Below, in pieces: positions 50,171 through 62,020 of a stretch of DNA of 64,000 bases (within the stretch, counting starts at the first letter, position 1; each line of letters begins with the position of its first letter). This DNA is from Oreocharis arfaki (taxonomy: Eukaryota > Chordata > Aves > Passeriformes > Paramythiidae). The position numbers were made by a program, and so were the translations under genes. Below the pieces are notes generated by a model. It saw only the letters and a program-made list of their open reading frames with translations, had not been told where the DNA came from and did no database searches. Location: positions 244,025 to 308,024 of the forward strand of contig VZRR01008201.1 of NCBI GenBank assembly GCA_013398015.1. Reading direction: 5' to 3'.

Positions 50171-53100
50171 CTCAACACTCTTACTCGAAATGGAGTAGCA
50201 CTGCAGAGGAACACGTGCAGAACGTGCAGTGGAGCCAGCACAGAAACATCCTGCCAACTAATTAGATGTTACCTATTAAATGCAGTGCCTTTAGCAACAA
50301 TCCTTTTTCACTTCACATACACCTTGACATGAAAGCCATGTCTCATCAGCAGATGATGATATTCAGCCTTTCTTTTAGTTTTGTTCATTAGCTCATCTTC
50401 TCTGGCAGATGAGGCACTGCCTGGTGCTAGGGACAAGAAGCTTCAAGCCTGTTTTCTAGCCATGCTATAGTATACAGAGTTAACATTTTCTTCTCACATA
50501 TCTTTTCTCATGGAAAATAAAAAGAGAGGAACAAAAATAGCGTAGCAACATCTGCCTCTCCTCCGTAACACCTTTGTATGAGACAGAGAAAGCAACTGGT
50601 GTTGCCATAAGAGGGCACACTGCAGCTGTAGTTTCCACAGAGTCCAGCAAACCTCTTGCAGGAATGACAAGTGGCAGTTGCTTCCTCTCTCAGACTGACC
50701 ATTTTTTGTTCTAAAGAAAGTGCAGGAGGCTTTCTGTTAAATTTCCCAAGTGTGTGTTTGTCTGCTGGCTTCCCCCTTCCCGCCCTGCCTTTCACCCTTG
50801 CGGTTGCTTTTAAAGGAAATTTTCAGAGCTTGCATAACTGTTGTGCTTAAAGTTAGTATTCTTTGCCACAGTTTTGATGAATTTGTAAATTTTCTTGCTA
50901 AGTGTATTACATCCAGGGAGCACACAACACTGCTTTGGAGACTGTACTGCAGTAAGTGAGCAGAGGAGAGCAGGTACATACAGAGACATCCTGTCTTGGG
51001 GTGAAGAGATGCACACCACTGACTATGTGAGAACCTGGAACCATGTCAGCAGCAATTTTTGCAATGAATCCCAGTCCTTATACAGCTAAAACAGTTCTGA
51101 CACTACCAGTATCAGGAGGGAAGAAAAAAAAAAGAAAAGTGATCAATGGGCTGAAAGGGTCAACATGTAAATCAAGAACAGCAGGTGTTTTTCAGTTAAA
51201 ATCGTATTTAAAAAAGCCGCACAAGATTTGAAGGCCACAAACTTACTGGACAGAGAGAAACTATGTAGCTCAATGGAAACAGGGTATAGGAAAACTGAAA
51301 TAAGCAGAGGCTATGACAAATCTACTACTTTCAGAACAAGAACAGCAAAGTGCTTTTGTAGGTAGGGTTGAAAAGTATTAATACGTAAATGGTGGGAAAA
51401 AAATCTGTCTCTGGCAGAGAGGTCCCTTGGATATACTCAACAATTTTTCCCTTACTAAGTGACTTGGATAAGTGTACAGGACAGAGATTAAGGATAAATA
51501 ACCTTTGTATTCAAATGGTACTTGGCATAAGGATAAAAGACAACACCTGGTTTGATGTGATCCTTGTTATCCTGCTGCCTCTGCACTGTTTCAGCTACCT
51601 CCACTCCCCAGGGCTGTTTGTTTCATCATCTTTCTAGCCAACAGCCCTCTAGTTTGAGTGCCAGGCTTCTGTGACAGAGATCATACTTTGTTATACTTCC
51701 ACACTTTCCAGCAGGGTGAAGCCCTGACCTCTGGGTTATCATGCCATGGTAACGCCTAATGACCATAATCTGATCTGCTGGTACAGAATTGCAAGTAATA
51801 AAAAGGGATGAGCATCTAGGTCAAAGAGCAAAACTCACAGCCTTCTTAAATGCATTGATTGGGCTGTTAGGCCACATCTCTTTGCTGGAAATGCCACAGC
51901 TCCTGTATATTGTTGTCTGCCTGGATGTTGTCAAGAAGATGAAACTGCCTATTTTCAAGTATTATGGCACCACTTTTCTATACCATGGTCCCCCCAAAAA
52001 ACACTCGGATAACTCTTGCTGCTAGCAGATATTGTATGCTGTTGGCACACACTACAGCATGGTTTTCTATCCAGCTAACTGTGGAAATGGTCAGACATAC
52101 TCTCAAAAAATAGTCTAAGGTCTATATGGGGTGTCACTGTCATGTTGTCCATTTACTACCTCCTGAACAAAGCTCCTAGGACTGATCACATGAATGGTCT
52201 TCAAATGCTTCACTACAAACTCTGTCAGCTTGGTATAAATAATTGTCATAGACTGCTTGACCAAGGTTGCTTTCCAGTGAGGAGCACTCATTTGCTTTTT
52301 CCCAAGTTTTGTGGGAGATAGATAATCCAAAGCAGTGTCTGGTAGATTGCACCTATGGTTGAGAAAAAAACAGTCACTGAAAACAAGCATGTCAACAATT
52401 TCTTCTCAAGACCGCACTGCCATTGTCTGTGTCAATGAGAGAGAAAAGGACTTGGAGAACTTTTGTCCCAGAGCCCTGACATCAAGATTAAAGATGTTTG
52501 CTTCTTCCAAGAAGATTGGCTGCTTTATGGAGCACAGTCCAATGGGTTAACCTCAATTCTGGTAATGAGGACTTAAAGCCAATCATCTTGTAGTTTGAAA
52601 AACTTATTTTTGCTGTCACTAGACAGAATCCTGACTTAACCTCCCAGCACAACAGCATTGTTTCCATATATTAGTTTGACTGCGTAGGAGCAGCAGAAAT
52701 AGGAGATCCCATCTCTTAACAGAGATTAGAGCAATTTATTGCTGTGTCTGGGACTTTGAGCTCATCTTCAAGTTGGCCTTACTAATTACCAACATAAATT
52801 TCTGCTTCCCTTATGAGATTGGTTTGCAACTGGAATTTGACAGAAGCTATAAAGAAATGTTCTGAGAGACTACTCAGGATGATGAATTGAACAAAAAGTC
52901 CTAAAATACAGTGCAATTCCTAATGTGAATCTCTTAATGTGAGATATTACTCGCTGTGAAATGTCTTTTGAAGTGTCTGCTTTCATGCTCTTTATTTCAC
53001 CATCTATTTTTATACAAATTTTATTCTTAGCACAAACAATTTTCCCATAGTCCTTTTGAATTTATGTTAGCAGTGTCACACTGCACAGAAACACACAACC

Positions 53101-54214
53101 ACCACTACTTCAGCATCTCTGGCAGTTTATGTTAACCATTGTCTGAGACAGCTTCCAAGCCACCTCCTACTATGCAGATCAAGACTACTGTTTGCAACAA
53201 ATCTAGCCCCATCCAGAGATTCTTTGAGCTTCCCTGCACTGCTGTGAGAGGCATCACCAACCTAATCCCCTGATAGCATTTAATCCTTGAGTCATTCCTA
53301 GTGGAGATACTTTGCATGCTTCATCTGCTGCAGAAGCAGAGCATCATTAAAAACAACCGATGAATGCAAGTGTATAATATCATTGCTACTTGTAAGTGCT
53401 TCATCAGCTTGGCTGTATTCTTTAAACCCTAGAGCCTCAGATTATGATGTTTCCAGCTCTCACAGCCGTATCAGATGATCACATGAGATTAAAAAAAAAA
53501 GGCAAACAAAATGTTTTTAATTTAAAACTCGTCTGATTTAAAAAGAGAATGTTTTGATTGTGAATTTTACAGCACAACTGGCAGTATTTCGGATTTCACA
53601 CACCAGTTATTGTAAAGCTTTCCTAATGTTATTGCAAATCTGCTTGTCTTGTTCCCACCAAATAGAGAGCACAAACCAAACCAAGACAAGCCTAACCTCC
53701 CTTCTATTTAACAGTAGCTGTGTGTCCCCAAGTACTCATTAACAATCTCTTTCAACCCCAAAATCAAATCTGTGGGTCTAGGGCAGCTCAATAATACAGA
53801 TAACCCCCTGCAGCCTTGTCAGGCAGGAGAGCTGGCACTACTGAGCAAGTGGTAGGGAGTTCTGTCTCATCAACTAAAAACTCACCCTTGTTGACTAAGC
53901 AGGTTTTTACAGCCCTGCTACCACCATTAAGGAGGGATGGGAGAGGCACAACCACAATGTAAATGCATATAATCAGGATTTTACTTCTGTCACTGCTCTT
54001 CCTTTAGGTTCCTGTGTAGGTCTGTAGAAGAAAAATAGCTGACCTACACAAATCACCATGCCTGGGTTATACGGATGCCTCTTAAGCATCAACCTCACTA
54101 GTAAAATTTGGTCGGTAAAGAAAAGAGTAATTTAAAATATTCCTGCAGTTATTTTTGTCAATATCTTATTACCACCAGAGGTGCTTCAAGCAGACCAAGG
54201 ATACACATTCAGAG

Positions 54215-54360
54215 AGAAAAAAGAAAAAGAAAAAGAAAAAGAAAAAGAAAAAGAAAAAGAAAAAGAAAAAGAAAAAGAAAAAGAAAAAGAAAAAGAAAAA
54301 GAAAAAGAAAAAGAAAAAGAAAAAGAAAAAGAAAAAGAAAAAGAAAAAGAAAAAGAAAAA
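54215..54360 (+). repeat. (GAAAAA)n hexanucleotide array, about 24 copies
   Basis: From 54223 the hexamer GAAAAA repeats without a single interruption to 54360, with a slightly imperfect start at 54211-54222. All three plus frames and one minus frame are open across it (Lys/Glu/Arg or Phe runs), and these are not genes. The purine/pyrimidine strand bias is complete over about 145 bases. Confidence 0.97.
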
Positions 54361-57300
54361 TCTTTGTTGGTTCTGTTGATATTCTGAAGGAAGGGATCTG
54401 GTAAAACCTACAGTCATGGCTGGAAACAAACTGGCTGATCCTCAGGATTTCCTGACCTGGGTTTCATTCAAAAATTACAAAGCAGGTGAGAAAAAAACAT
54501 CATGTTTCAGCAAAAGCAAGCTGTATTATATTTACTCAGTGCAGGTATATAGAGATATTACTTACAGAGAGCACCCATAGCTGCATGTTAACTCAAACCA
54601 CAAGGAAAATGCTGTCTATGTAACAACCATGAGAGCAGACAAGGCGTCCTCTTTCCAGATTTATCTGCAGCATAAACACTTAATGTTGGCTGGAGAAACG
54701 TTAACACTCGTAAGAGAGAAAATACCAATGTTCAGAAAAGAAAGATGGGAGTCAGGGTGCCTGTGTTATCTTTCCTGTTAAAATTTACTATAAAATCTGT
54801 GGGGTAACAAGAGCACTTAAAGACTTATGAGCCATTTGTTATATATGTATATATATTATTTACATGTACACACACACACATATATATAGAGATAGATAAT
54901 ATTTACATTATATACACACATATATATGTAAATTTAAACACTAAATTACAAATCTACACATGTATAAATGTTATAGCAAAAATAGTTTTGACCATTCCTA
55001 GAACTACAGAACTCAGTATCTGAAACCTGCTTTAGCTATAGAATGTCCTTCTGGCCCCAAAGCTTAGGGGTTTCCCACCCTCTGTCTGCAAAACTGGAAA
55101 TTAGTGTCTAGGTTTTCACCTCATGTTGTTAGGATTATACATTTCCCAGTTAACCCTCAAACCTGAGATGTTCCATTATTGACTAAAGTCTGTGTTTTCA
55201 AGGATATAAAATGACAACTTTTCAGGCTCCTTCCATTACCGAAGACTCCAGCACAGCCATGTACTACTGCCTGAATGTGAATTTTCTCCCTTTATACAAT
55301 TTTTATATGTTGTTGGCACAAAAACTGCTGGCCCCTCAGACACTTACAAGGAGAGACAAATGGAGAGGAATATGAGAAAAACAAGTTTTATTTAGGCAAT
55401 TTTCCCAAATATGTAGTTTTAATGAAAAATTCTAAATAATTAGCAAAATGTTGAGAAAATGGATTAAAGAGGGCTGGATTCAGAAGCAACATTTTAGTAC
55501 ATCAGGAAAGAGAGCTCATGGAGACTGTGTATTTTATTCAGAAAAATGCAATCCAAAATGAAAAAGAAGAATCTGAATCACAAATTCAGATGCTTGGAGC
55601 TTCATTGTGAAAACCTTAGCAGTCCCCATAGTGTCCCAAATTCATTGAAGGGACAGTGGTCTGTGCAGGAAATACAGAGAAAAGGAGACAATGCAATGGA
55701 GGATGCCATCAGATCCTGCAGAGAAAATGCATCAAACAGCCAGAAATGTTAAAGCATCCTCTTTGACAGAGGAAGAAAAAAAAGAAAATTAATTGTTCTA
55801 TTTAATTCTGTACAATATTTGAGGATTCAACCCGTAGAAAAAATAAAGCTAAATGTGGACAACCTGAAAAAAGCAGAACACTGTAAGAAGAAAAAAGAGC
55901 AAGCTGCCCCCCTCCCCCGAGGACCCCCCAAACACACAGAACAATTTTTCTTACTGGGGGATAATAAAATCATTTTGCCTTGACCTTTTCCTCACCACTC
56001 GGACACAATAGCAATAGCTGCTATATATAAACCTTAGACGCTCTTCAGCTGTGCTCTACCAAAGCATATTTATTTTAACTCAGAAAGGCTAGTGGTAAAA
56101 GAAGTTGGGGGATATTTTATTTACACAATGATAAATTAACCTATGGATCACTTCTCTAAGGGTAGCTCTAGGAATGATTAGGTTGCAGAGGGATCCAGAT
56201 GGACTTTTTGACCTCTTTTGTTAAAGCTTCCTCCATGGCATTTGTTGGGCTTTTTCAAAGCTAAAAGGTTGGAGGACACAAAGCTTTATTCTCACATTTT
56301 GGTCTTGAGGCTAGAAAAGCTTCTGCATTCATGCCCTAGCAATGTTTGCCTCCAGTAAATCTGAAGTATGCTGGGCAGCTGTGGAAGGAGGGAGAAAAAC
56401 AAAAAAGCCTTGTGTCTGAAACATTTGTGTTTGTGTGCATCCTACCCTGTACAGCTGGTCTGACTCAGCTCTGAGAAGATGCTGTGCAGCTGTTTCTCTG
56501 GAGCAATACCTGTGGGCAAACAACAGCAGAGTCCAACATCTATGTACATCTTCCTGATCTCCAGAGTTCATTTTGTCCCTGCTCTGTCATCTTTAATCAC
56601 AAAGCACTAGGCTTTTTCTTACTGGATATTCATGCACATATGTTCTGAACTTACAGGGACAATCAGCCATTGTTCCAGTTTTCCTATTGATGTTTTTCTT
56701 GCAAATCAGAGCCCAGGGACTGGCCACGAGCCCAAATCTCATCTTTTCAAAACTGATTACTTCTTTGCTGGGACACTGTTTGCTCTACTGCAATTGTCTA
56801 GGACTGGGTTTGGCTGGTGCAAACCTACTTCATCTCTTCTGGAAGCGAAGGCAGGGTTTAGCCTATGTACTGTACAGCTCTGGCAAGTCAAAGCAGACGA
56901 AATGCCCCCCTCTGGGGCAACTCTGCTGCTGACTAGAAAAAGTGGCCCCAAGTCCAAAGTGGCAGTAGCAGCTCGAGGAAGCTCACAGAAGGGTGATCTA
57001 GAGACTAAATCATCTCTTTCCAGCTCTGATGAGCTCATTCAGCTGGAAAGGCAAAACAAAACAAAATATGCATGCATTCCTGCCTGAATATGGGACCACA
57101 AGGCAGCTAGGCACTGAGATACCATGCAAATGGAAATAATTAAGTACTGGAACAGAATAGCAGAGATATGACTAGGAACTATCAAAGGAAATTTTTGAGG
57201 AAAATGAGTGACTCTCCAATGCCCTGAGATTTGCTCTTCTAAAATAAAGAAACAATTCCCACAGAATAAATGCAGTTAACCCTAAGGTAGGGTGGAATAA

Positions 57301-58205
57301 TGGTAAAATATTTCCCATGCTAGAAAGTTCCAAAATGTCTAAGGTAATCAGTTTTTAAATGGTTGAAATGTGGGGAAAGAAAGCCTTGTGGCAAATGAAC
57401 TTTGGGAGGAAGAGCAGCAGAACCCAACTGGCTCCATGGCAGTAGGAGATATCCATGACCCCATTCCAAGCTGCAGGCCATACAGCTCAGAAATAAGTGG
57501 AAATAAATGACCAAGTCATTAGGCTCCCAGTGGGGCATGCAGCAATCCCAAATGGCAGCTGATCTCCCACAGTTTTACCCAGTGATCTTGTTGTCCACTG
57601 CTGGGAAGAAGTAAACACTGTGGCTGTGACACGTCGTACCTCCCTGCACTTTCCACACACTTCTCACACACATAGGCACATATGTGCACATTTTAATAGA
57701 CACATGTCTGTTAATAAGAAACTCTAGGCATACTCTGAATTCCAAAGATTTTTATGAAGATTCGTATCAAAAGGGAGATAGGGATGAAGCATCACAGAAA
57801 GGTCATCGCTGTGCATGAGTGGAGAATATCAGCTGGGAACTCTGTTTGCCAGGCACACCTGCAGAAAGCCTCTGCCTCACCCTGTCCCACAAGGGCAAGG
57901 TGAGAGACAAATAATACACGTTCCTTTTGCCTTACCAAAGAACGTTATGATAGCTTTTTTAGTGAGATTAGTCCACAGTTTTTGTACTTGTAAGGACTGT
58001 TTTCCTAATGAGGCAAGAAAGGTCAAAAGAAATTAATAGCCAAGATAGCAGTTATCAGTCTGAGATAAATAAAGCAGTGCATAACGTTTGCAATACACTA
58101 CAATCTACAACAGATAAAGGAGTCTAAAGCCAAATGAGGGTTTAAAAGGAATCTGATATTGGAAATACCTACTCTCTAAGTTCTCTTTTTAAGCAGATGA
58201 ACGGG
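54361..58205. other. Non-coding stretch with microsatellite
   Basis: No supported gene. It contains a TA/CA microsatellite at 54839-54932. The 151-codon plus frame at 56632-57087 has no domain, signal peptide or splice context that I can defend. Confidence 0.5.
54839..54932 (+). repeat. (TA)n/(CA)n compound microsatellite
   Basis: TTATATATGTATATATATTA, then GTACACACACACACACATAT, then ATATACACACATATATATGT with interruptions. Of the same class as the tract at 37.4 kb. Confidence 0.88.
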
Positions 58206-58361
58206 TCACAGTTGCTGTTTGTAGCTGTCGTTGCTGAAACCAGTGTCGTCGCCGAAGCCTGGAGTAAGGACATCGCTCATCTCAGCCTCTCCCATTTGAC
58301 GGCCCAGATGAGATCCAAAAGCCTCATCCACATTCTCATACAATTGGGACCATCCCCCATT
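58206..58361 (-). CDS. Candidate coding exon, strand uncertain
   Basis: On the minus strand 51 codons stay open to a TGA at 58208-58206. They include the acidic stretch LYENVDEAFGSHLG and the C-terminus GFGDDTGFSNDSYKQQL. The last 20 codons have the C-ending codon usage of real vertebrate exons, and all seven or so local CpGs (58202-58305) fall in this frame. The weak point is the 5' boundary: an in-frame TAA lies at 58364-58362 and no good acceptor follows it. On the plus strand the same DNA offers a fine acceptor (CTCTTTTTAAGCAG at 58184-58197), an ATG, 57 open codons and a donor-like TGGA/GTAAGG at 58263, with a hydrophobic start LLFVAVVAE. Only one reading can be right. I do not recognise either peptide. 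Confidence 0.3.
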   Translation of the reverse strand, partial: NGGWSQLYENVDEAFGSHLGRQMGEAEMSDVLTPGFGDDTGFSNDSYKQQL

Positions 58362-59105
58362 TTAATCTCCTGATCCAACAGTGCTAGTAACCCCTGGGTA
58401 AGAGGTATGCTACCAAGATCTCCCTTGCCCACATGGCTGCTTTTCTGATCTTCCCAGGACTCTTCTTCATCTCAACACTGCAGACAGCTCCATCACTATG
58501 TGTTTCTCTTTGTAACTCTCCAGACACCTATATTCCCATTTTGTGCATGTTTCAAAATGTTAGAGTGCCTCCTTCCTGATGTGATTGTGACACCAAAATA
58601 ATTTTACTAGTTCTGCCTAAATTCTCTTGGGAACCTGTTTCAGTAAGGTACAAATCATGTGTGTATTAAGTTACACACAACATACACAGACACACACTCC
58701 CCTAAACCTCTTGTGCCTCTGGAGCTTGGATATGAAGAAGCTGAAGGCAAGAGCTGAAGCATCGCAAAGGGTGAATTTCAGGCATGAGCCATTCCTACTG
58801 ATTAGATGCTATCCCAGGTGATGTGTTTTCACATTAGTCATTTTCAGGATCCTAATTTACCTCCATTAATGTCACAGGAGCTAAACCTTGCATTCCAAGC
58901 AAAGAGCTAGACAACTAGAAATGTAAATGCCACAGGATCTGATTTTCATTGCTGAAGTTCCTCGTGGGAGCTTGGTCTCACAAGCTGTGTTTTAGTGAAA
59001 GGGGTCTGAAGTGCCAATATAACTTCCATCACTTTTCAAAACGTTAGCTCTCCACTAGTCCTATGAGTTTTTCAATCACCTGGCAAAATCAGTGATGTAC
59101 ATGTA
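58362..59105. other. Non-coding stretch
   Basis: Single-copy-looking sequence with a short CACA tract near 58670-58700. No gene or repeat supported. Confidence 0.5.
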
Positions 59106-59351
59106 TGACCTGGTTTCAGCTGGGACAGAGTTAGTTTCTTCTCCGTAGTTGGTACAGTGCTGTGTTTTCGGATTTAGCCTGAGAATAATGTTGATAACAC
59201 ACTGATGTTGTGGGTTTTTTATTAAACTGCTCTTATCTCAACCTACAAGTTTTAGTTTTGGTTCTCCTCCTCATTCCACTGGGCTAAGAGTGGGGGAGGT
59301 AAGCGAGTAGCTGTGTGGTGCTTAGTTGCCAGCTGGGCTTAAACCATGACA
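59106..59351. mobile_element. Solo LTR of an avian endogenous retrovirus
   Basis: A 246-base unit begins TGACCTGGTTTCAGCTGGGA and ends GGGCTTAAACCATGACA, so it has TG...CA ends with imperfectly inverted termini. Internal landmarks match a short LTR type I know from bird genomes: GAGAATAATGTTGATAACAC, CTTATCTCAACCTACAAGTT and GTAGCTGTGTGGTGCTTAGT. No internal retroviral sequence adjoins it on either side, so it is a solo LTR left by recombination. No clean target-site duplication is visible (left flank CATGTA, right flank GCATAC). Sense orientation was not determined. Confidence 0.75.
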
Positions 59352-61898
59352 GCATACCAGCATAATTTCTGCTGTAATTGGTTTAGCTCATTTCCTTAAA
59401 GATATTAAATCTCCTGCATAAGCACCCCTCTCCTCTGATGAGTATTTTTCCACAGTAAATAATTCATTCTCTGTTGCACACACTTCCAGACTCCTCTTAG
59501 ACATGTTCTACGGATTGGATTCAGGGTTTTTTCTTATATTTCTTCAGTCCTGAGCTTTAGGATGATAAAATGTTTCCAATGATCACAAGATGCCTTTTTT
59601 TTTTCACATGTTTATTTCCAACAGTAGTGTGAGAGACAGTAGAATACATGTGGGAATCAGATAATCATGTATTATTTTATAGTGTATTTTTCAGTAGATT
59701 ATTCCAAATATTACATATGGAAATTTTAAGTCCTATTACATTAGTTCTGATATCATGGTGACTAAGCATTTAAACAATAAGCAGTCTTGTGAAAAAATCC
59801 ATGTACACAGTTTGTTTTACCTCATTTGTCCTAAATTTCAGACTGCAACAGGATGACTTAGATCATATAAGTGGGTAGCAAATCCTTTAGTCTATATTTA
59901 CATATTGTCTATTTAGAAAGTCCTTGAGAAACTCAGATACACACAGGCTGAATTGAGATACAAAAAATTGTGCATGGTGTTTTCACCTCTCACCTTGAAA
60001 AGAAAGACTCACAATGTAAATTCTCACGTATTTTAATTAGACTGAAAATATTGGATGGTGTACAATATCCTGAATGTGTTACACAGCTGGCAGATAAGAT
60101 GTTTCAGAGCATAGCAGCAACTGCTCTGCCATCAAGCACTAGAAAGGTAGATGGCCATCCAGCTTTTTAAGCACATACTGTGGCAATTACTAATAATCAG
60201 AAATAAAGCACATTTTGAAAAGACATATGCAAATACACGTGACAAGCCTAAACACTGCATGAGATAAATCTCACTCCCACTGAAAGGTGGATCACTTCAA
60301 CAGAAGGGTTATGATGACAACTTGAATGCTGCATGGTTTCTTTTTATTTTTTTTTCCTGAGAATAGCTAGAATTTGGGTGATGAACTCCTCAGAGTACAC
60401 ACAATCTAAAAGGTATTTGTGTGCTTCAATGGAATCACCCTTAGCTTCCATGCTTTATTTTCTGAAGCCCAGTGACTTAGTATTATGAAGGTGATTGTTA
60501 AAGTGCAAATACAGCATTGAAAACAATTGTGCCATCATGGAGGAGCAAGACTCAACCAATTTTTTGGGGCCCCAAAACGACAGAGCTGGCAGACTTCCTG
60601 TGACATCCATCCACCATCATAAACAAAAAAACATTTCCCACCAAAACCAAATGTTTTAAGAGGACATCAAGCTTGTTATGAGGTGCAATATAGAGCTGAA
60701 GAGCTTTAGAACACAAATCTCACCCAAACGGGATCAAAGCACGTATCTTAAAAAAAATACTAAAGCAAAAGTATTTCAAATCCATAAAAAGGTCATGCTA
60801 GTCTATTATTTAACCAAGTGTGACTATTGTACAGTGATGATACCATTGCAAAACAGCTTAGAGGAGCACATAATGCCTGTGCTAAATCAAGTCCTGATAG
60901 ATGCTGAAGAGTGATGTTCCCTTGTATAAATGGTGATCTCTTGTGGTGGGGCAGAACCACCTGTGATTACAGCCACTCTTAAGGATTAACTTTAGGGTGG
61001 GTCATAAACCTCAAGTTGAACACATCTTCTTCCAAAATTAAGTATCTTGCTGAAAGCCTCTGATTTTAGCAAAAATACAGTGAAGTAAGTGAGAGAAGCC
61101 ATCAGGCCCCAAAAAATCTCAGGATCATTTCCACTGTAGTCGATGACAAATTCCTCTACAAGTCTCAATCTGTAGGATCAGGAGCAGACCTACCACACAT
61201 TGCTTTCTGGCTAATGTCTAATGGCATGGCATCAACCTTTACTGTCTGGTGGTCTCTATTTTAGCTTTCCTTTTCTTCCCTGATCTTTTCAGAAGTCTCA
61301 GGATCTTATCCTCAATAAGGAGTTCTGCTGGTTCTGGACTGGTTCTGAGTGTTTGCCACACTTCACTAATACAGAGTGTTTCAGGAAAAAGATCCTCCTA
61401 ACAGAGTTGGCTGGTGCAATGCTCACATTATGCTCACCTCAGCAGCAGAATCAGGCTGGGTGAGGAAAACACGTATCAAGCCATTTGTGTAAAGGACCCT
61501 TAAGCATAAAACAAATCACAGCTTCTTATTTAAATAACACAGTACCATGCAAAATTCACAAATTAAGGAGTGTCTTTAAATACAAAAAATGCAAACCTTT
61601 GCTTAAAAATCCACCCATTCTATGTGTATTACTCTTTACCTTTTTAAGCCATGCAAAAGGTTTAACCAAAGTGTCCCTTTATCAAATACAGAATTGGAAC
61701 TACACAAAAAAAAGGTCAAACTGAACGCCTACACAAATTCCCCAACAAGTTCTGATCTTTCTCACTGAATCTCCTTCTCATGGTATTTATCCATCTGAGC
61801 AGAGGTCTAACATCACACCTGTGTTGCCCTTCCTTGGGAGACTTAGTCCTTGCTGTGGGAAGGAGCTCTTATCTGCAGTTTGACATTGTCCATTGCAG
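59352..61898. other. Non-coding stretch
   Basis: AT-rich, CpG-poor. A 78-codon plus frame at 60678-60914 has no recognisable motif. I see no gene, RNA or repeat family that I can support. Confidence 0.5.
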
Positions 61899-62020
61899 GT
61901 CCCCAGCCACGCTCCTGCCCTTGAACTGTGGTGCTGTCACTGTGTCAAGGCATGGCCAAGGACAGATATCAGCTGCTCCACCAGACTTGCCAGGCAGCCG
62001 CTGCTGCGATGCTGCAACAG
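61899..62020 (+). other. GC-rich block flanked by splice-like sites
   Basis: The plus strand has an acceptor-like TTGTCCATTGCAG before 61899 and a strong donor GCAACAG/GTACGTGA after 62020, enclosing 122 bases. All three frames are open up to the donor, at least from 61928. One contains an ATG at 61952 followed by MAKDRYQLLHQTCQAA. CpGs are frequent here and to about 62180. It could be a coding exon, an exon of a non-coding RNA, or simply GC-rich DNA with few stops. Nothing is recognised. Confidence 0.22.

Larger units (their letters stand above)
47906..54214. other. Non-coding stretch with an unidentified repeat-like block
   Basis: No supported gene. It holds a TTTA/T tract at 48684-48706 and the block at 49660-50170 listed separately. 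The opposite-strand frames at 52.1-52.55 kb (91 and 71 codons) look superficially protein-like but have no motif, splice signal or CpG retention. Confidence 0.5.

Noticed and set aside
52115..52550. Opposed frames of 91 and 71 codons that look superficially protein-like
   Set aside because: No CpG retention, no acceptor or donor, no recognised motif. Visual impression alone is not enough.
54155..54429. Open frames coding for long Lys, Lys/Glu, Lys/Arg or Phe runs
   Set aside because: They are translations of the GAAAAA hexamer array and exist in several frames at once, so they are not genes.
56632..57087. 151-codon plus frame
   Set aside because: No signal peptide, domain, splice site or conserved codon pattern visible.
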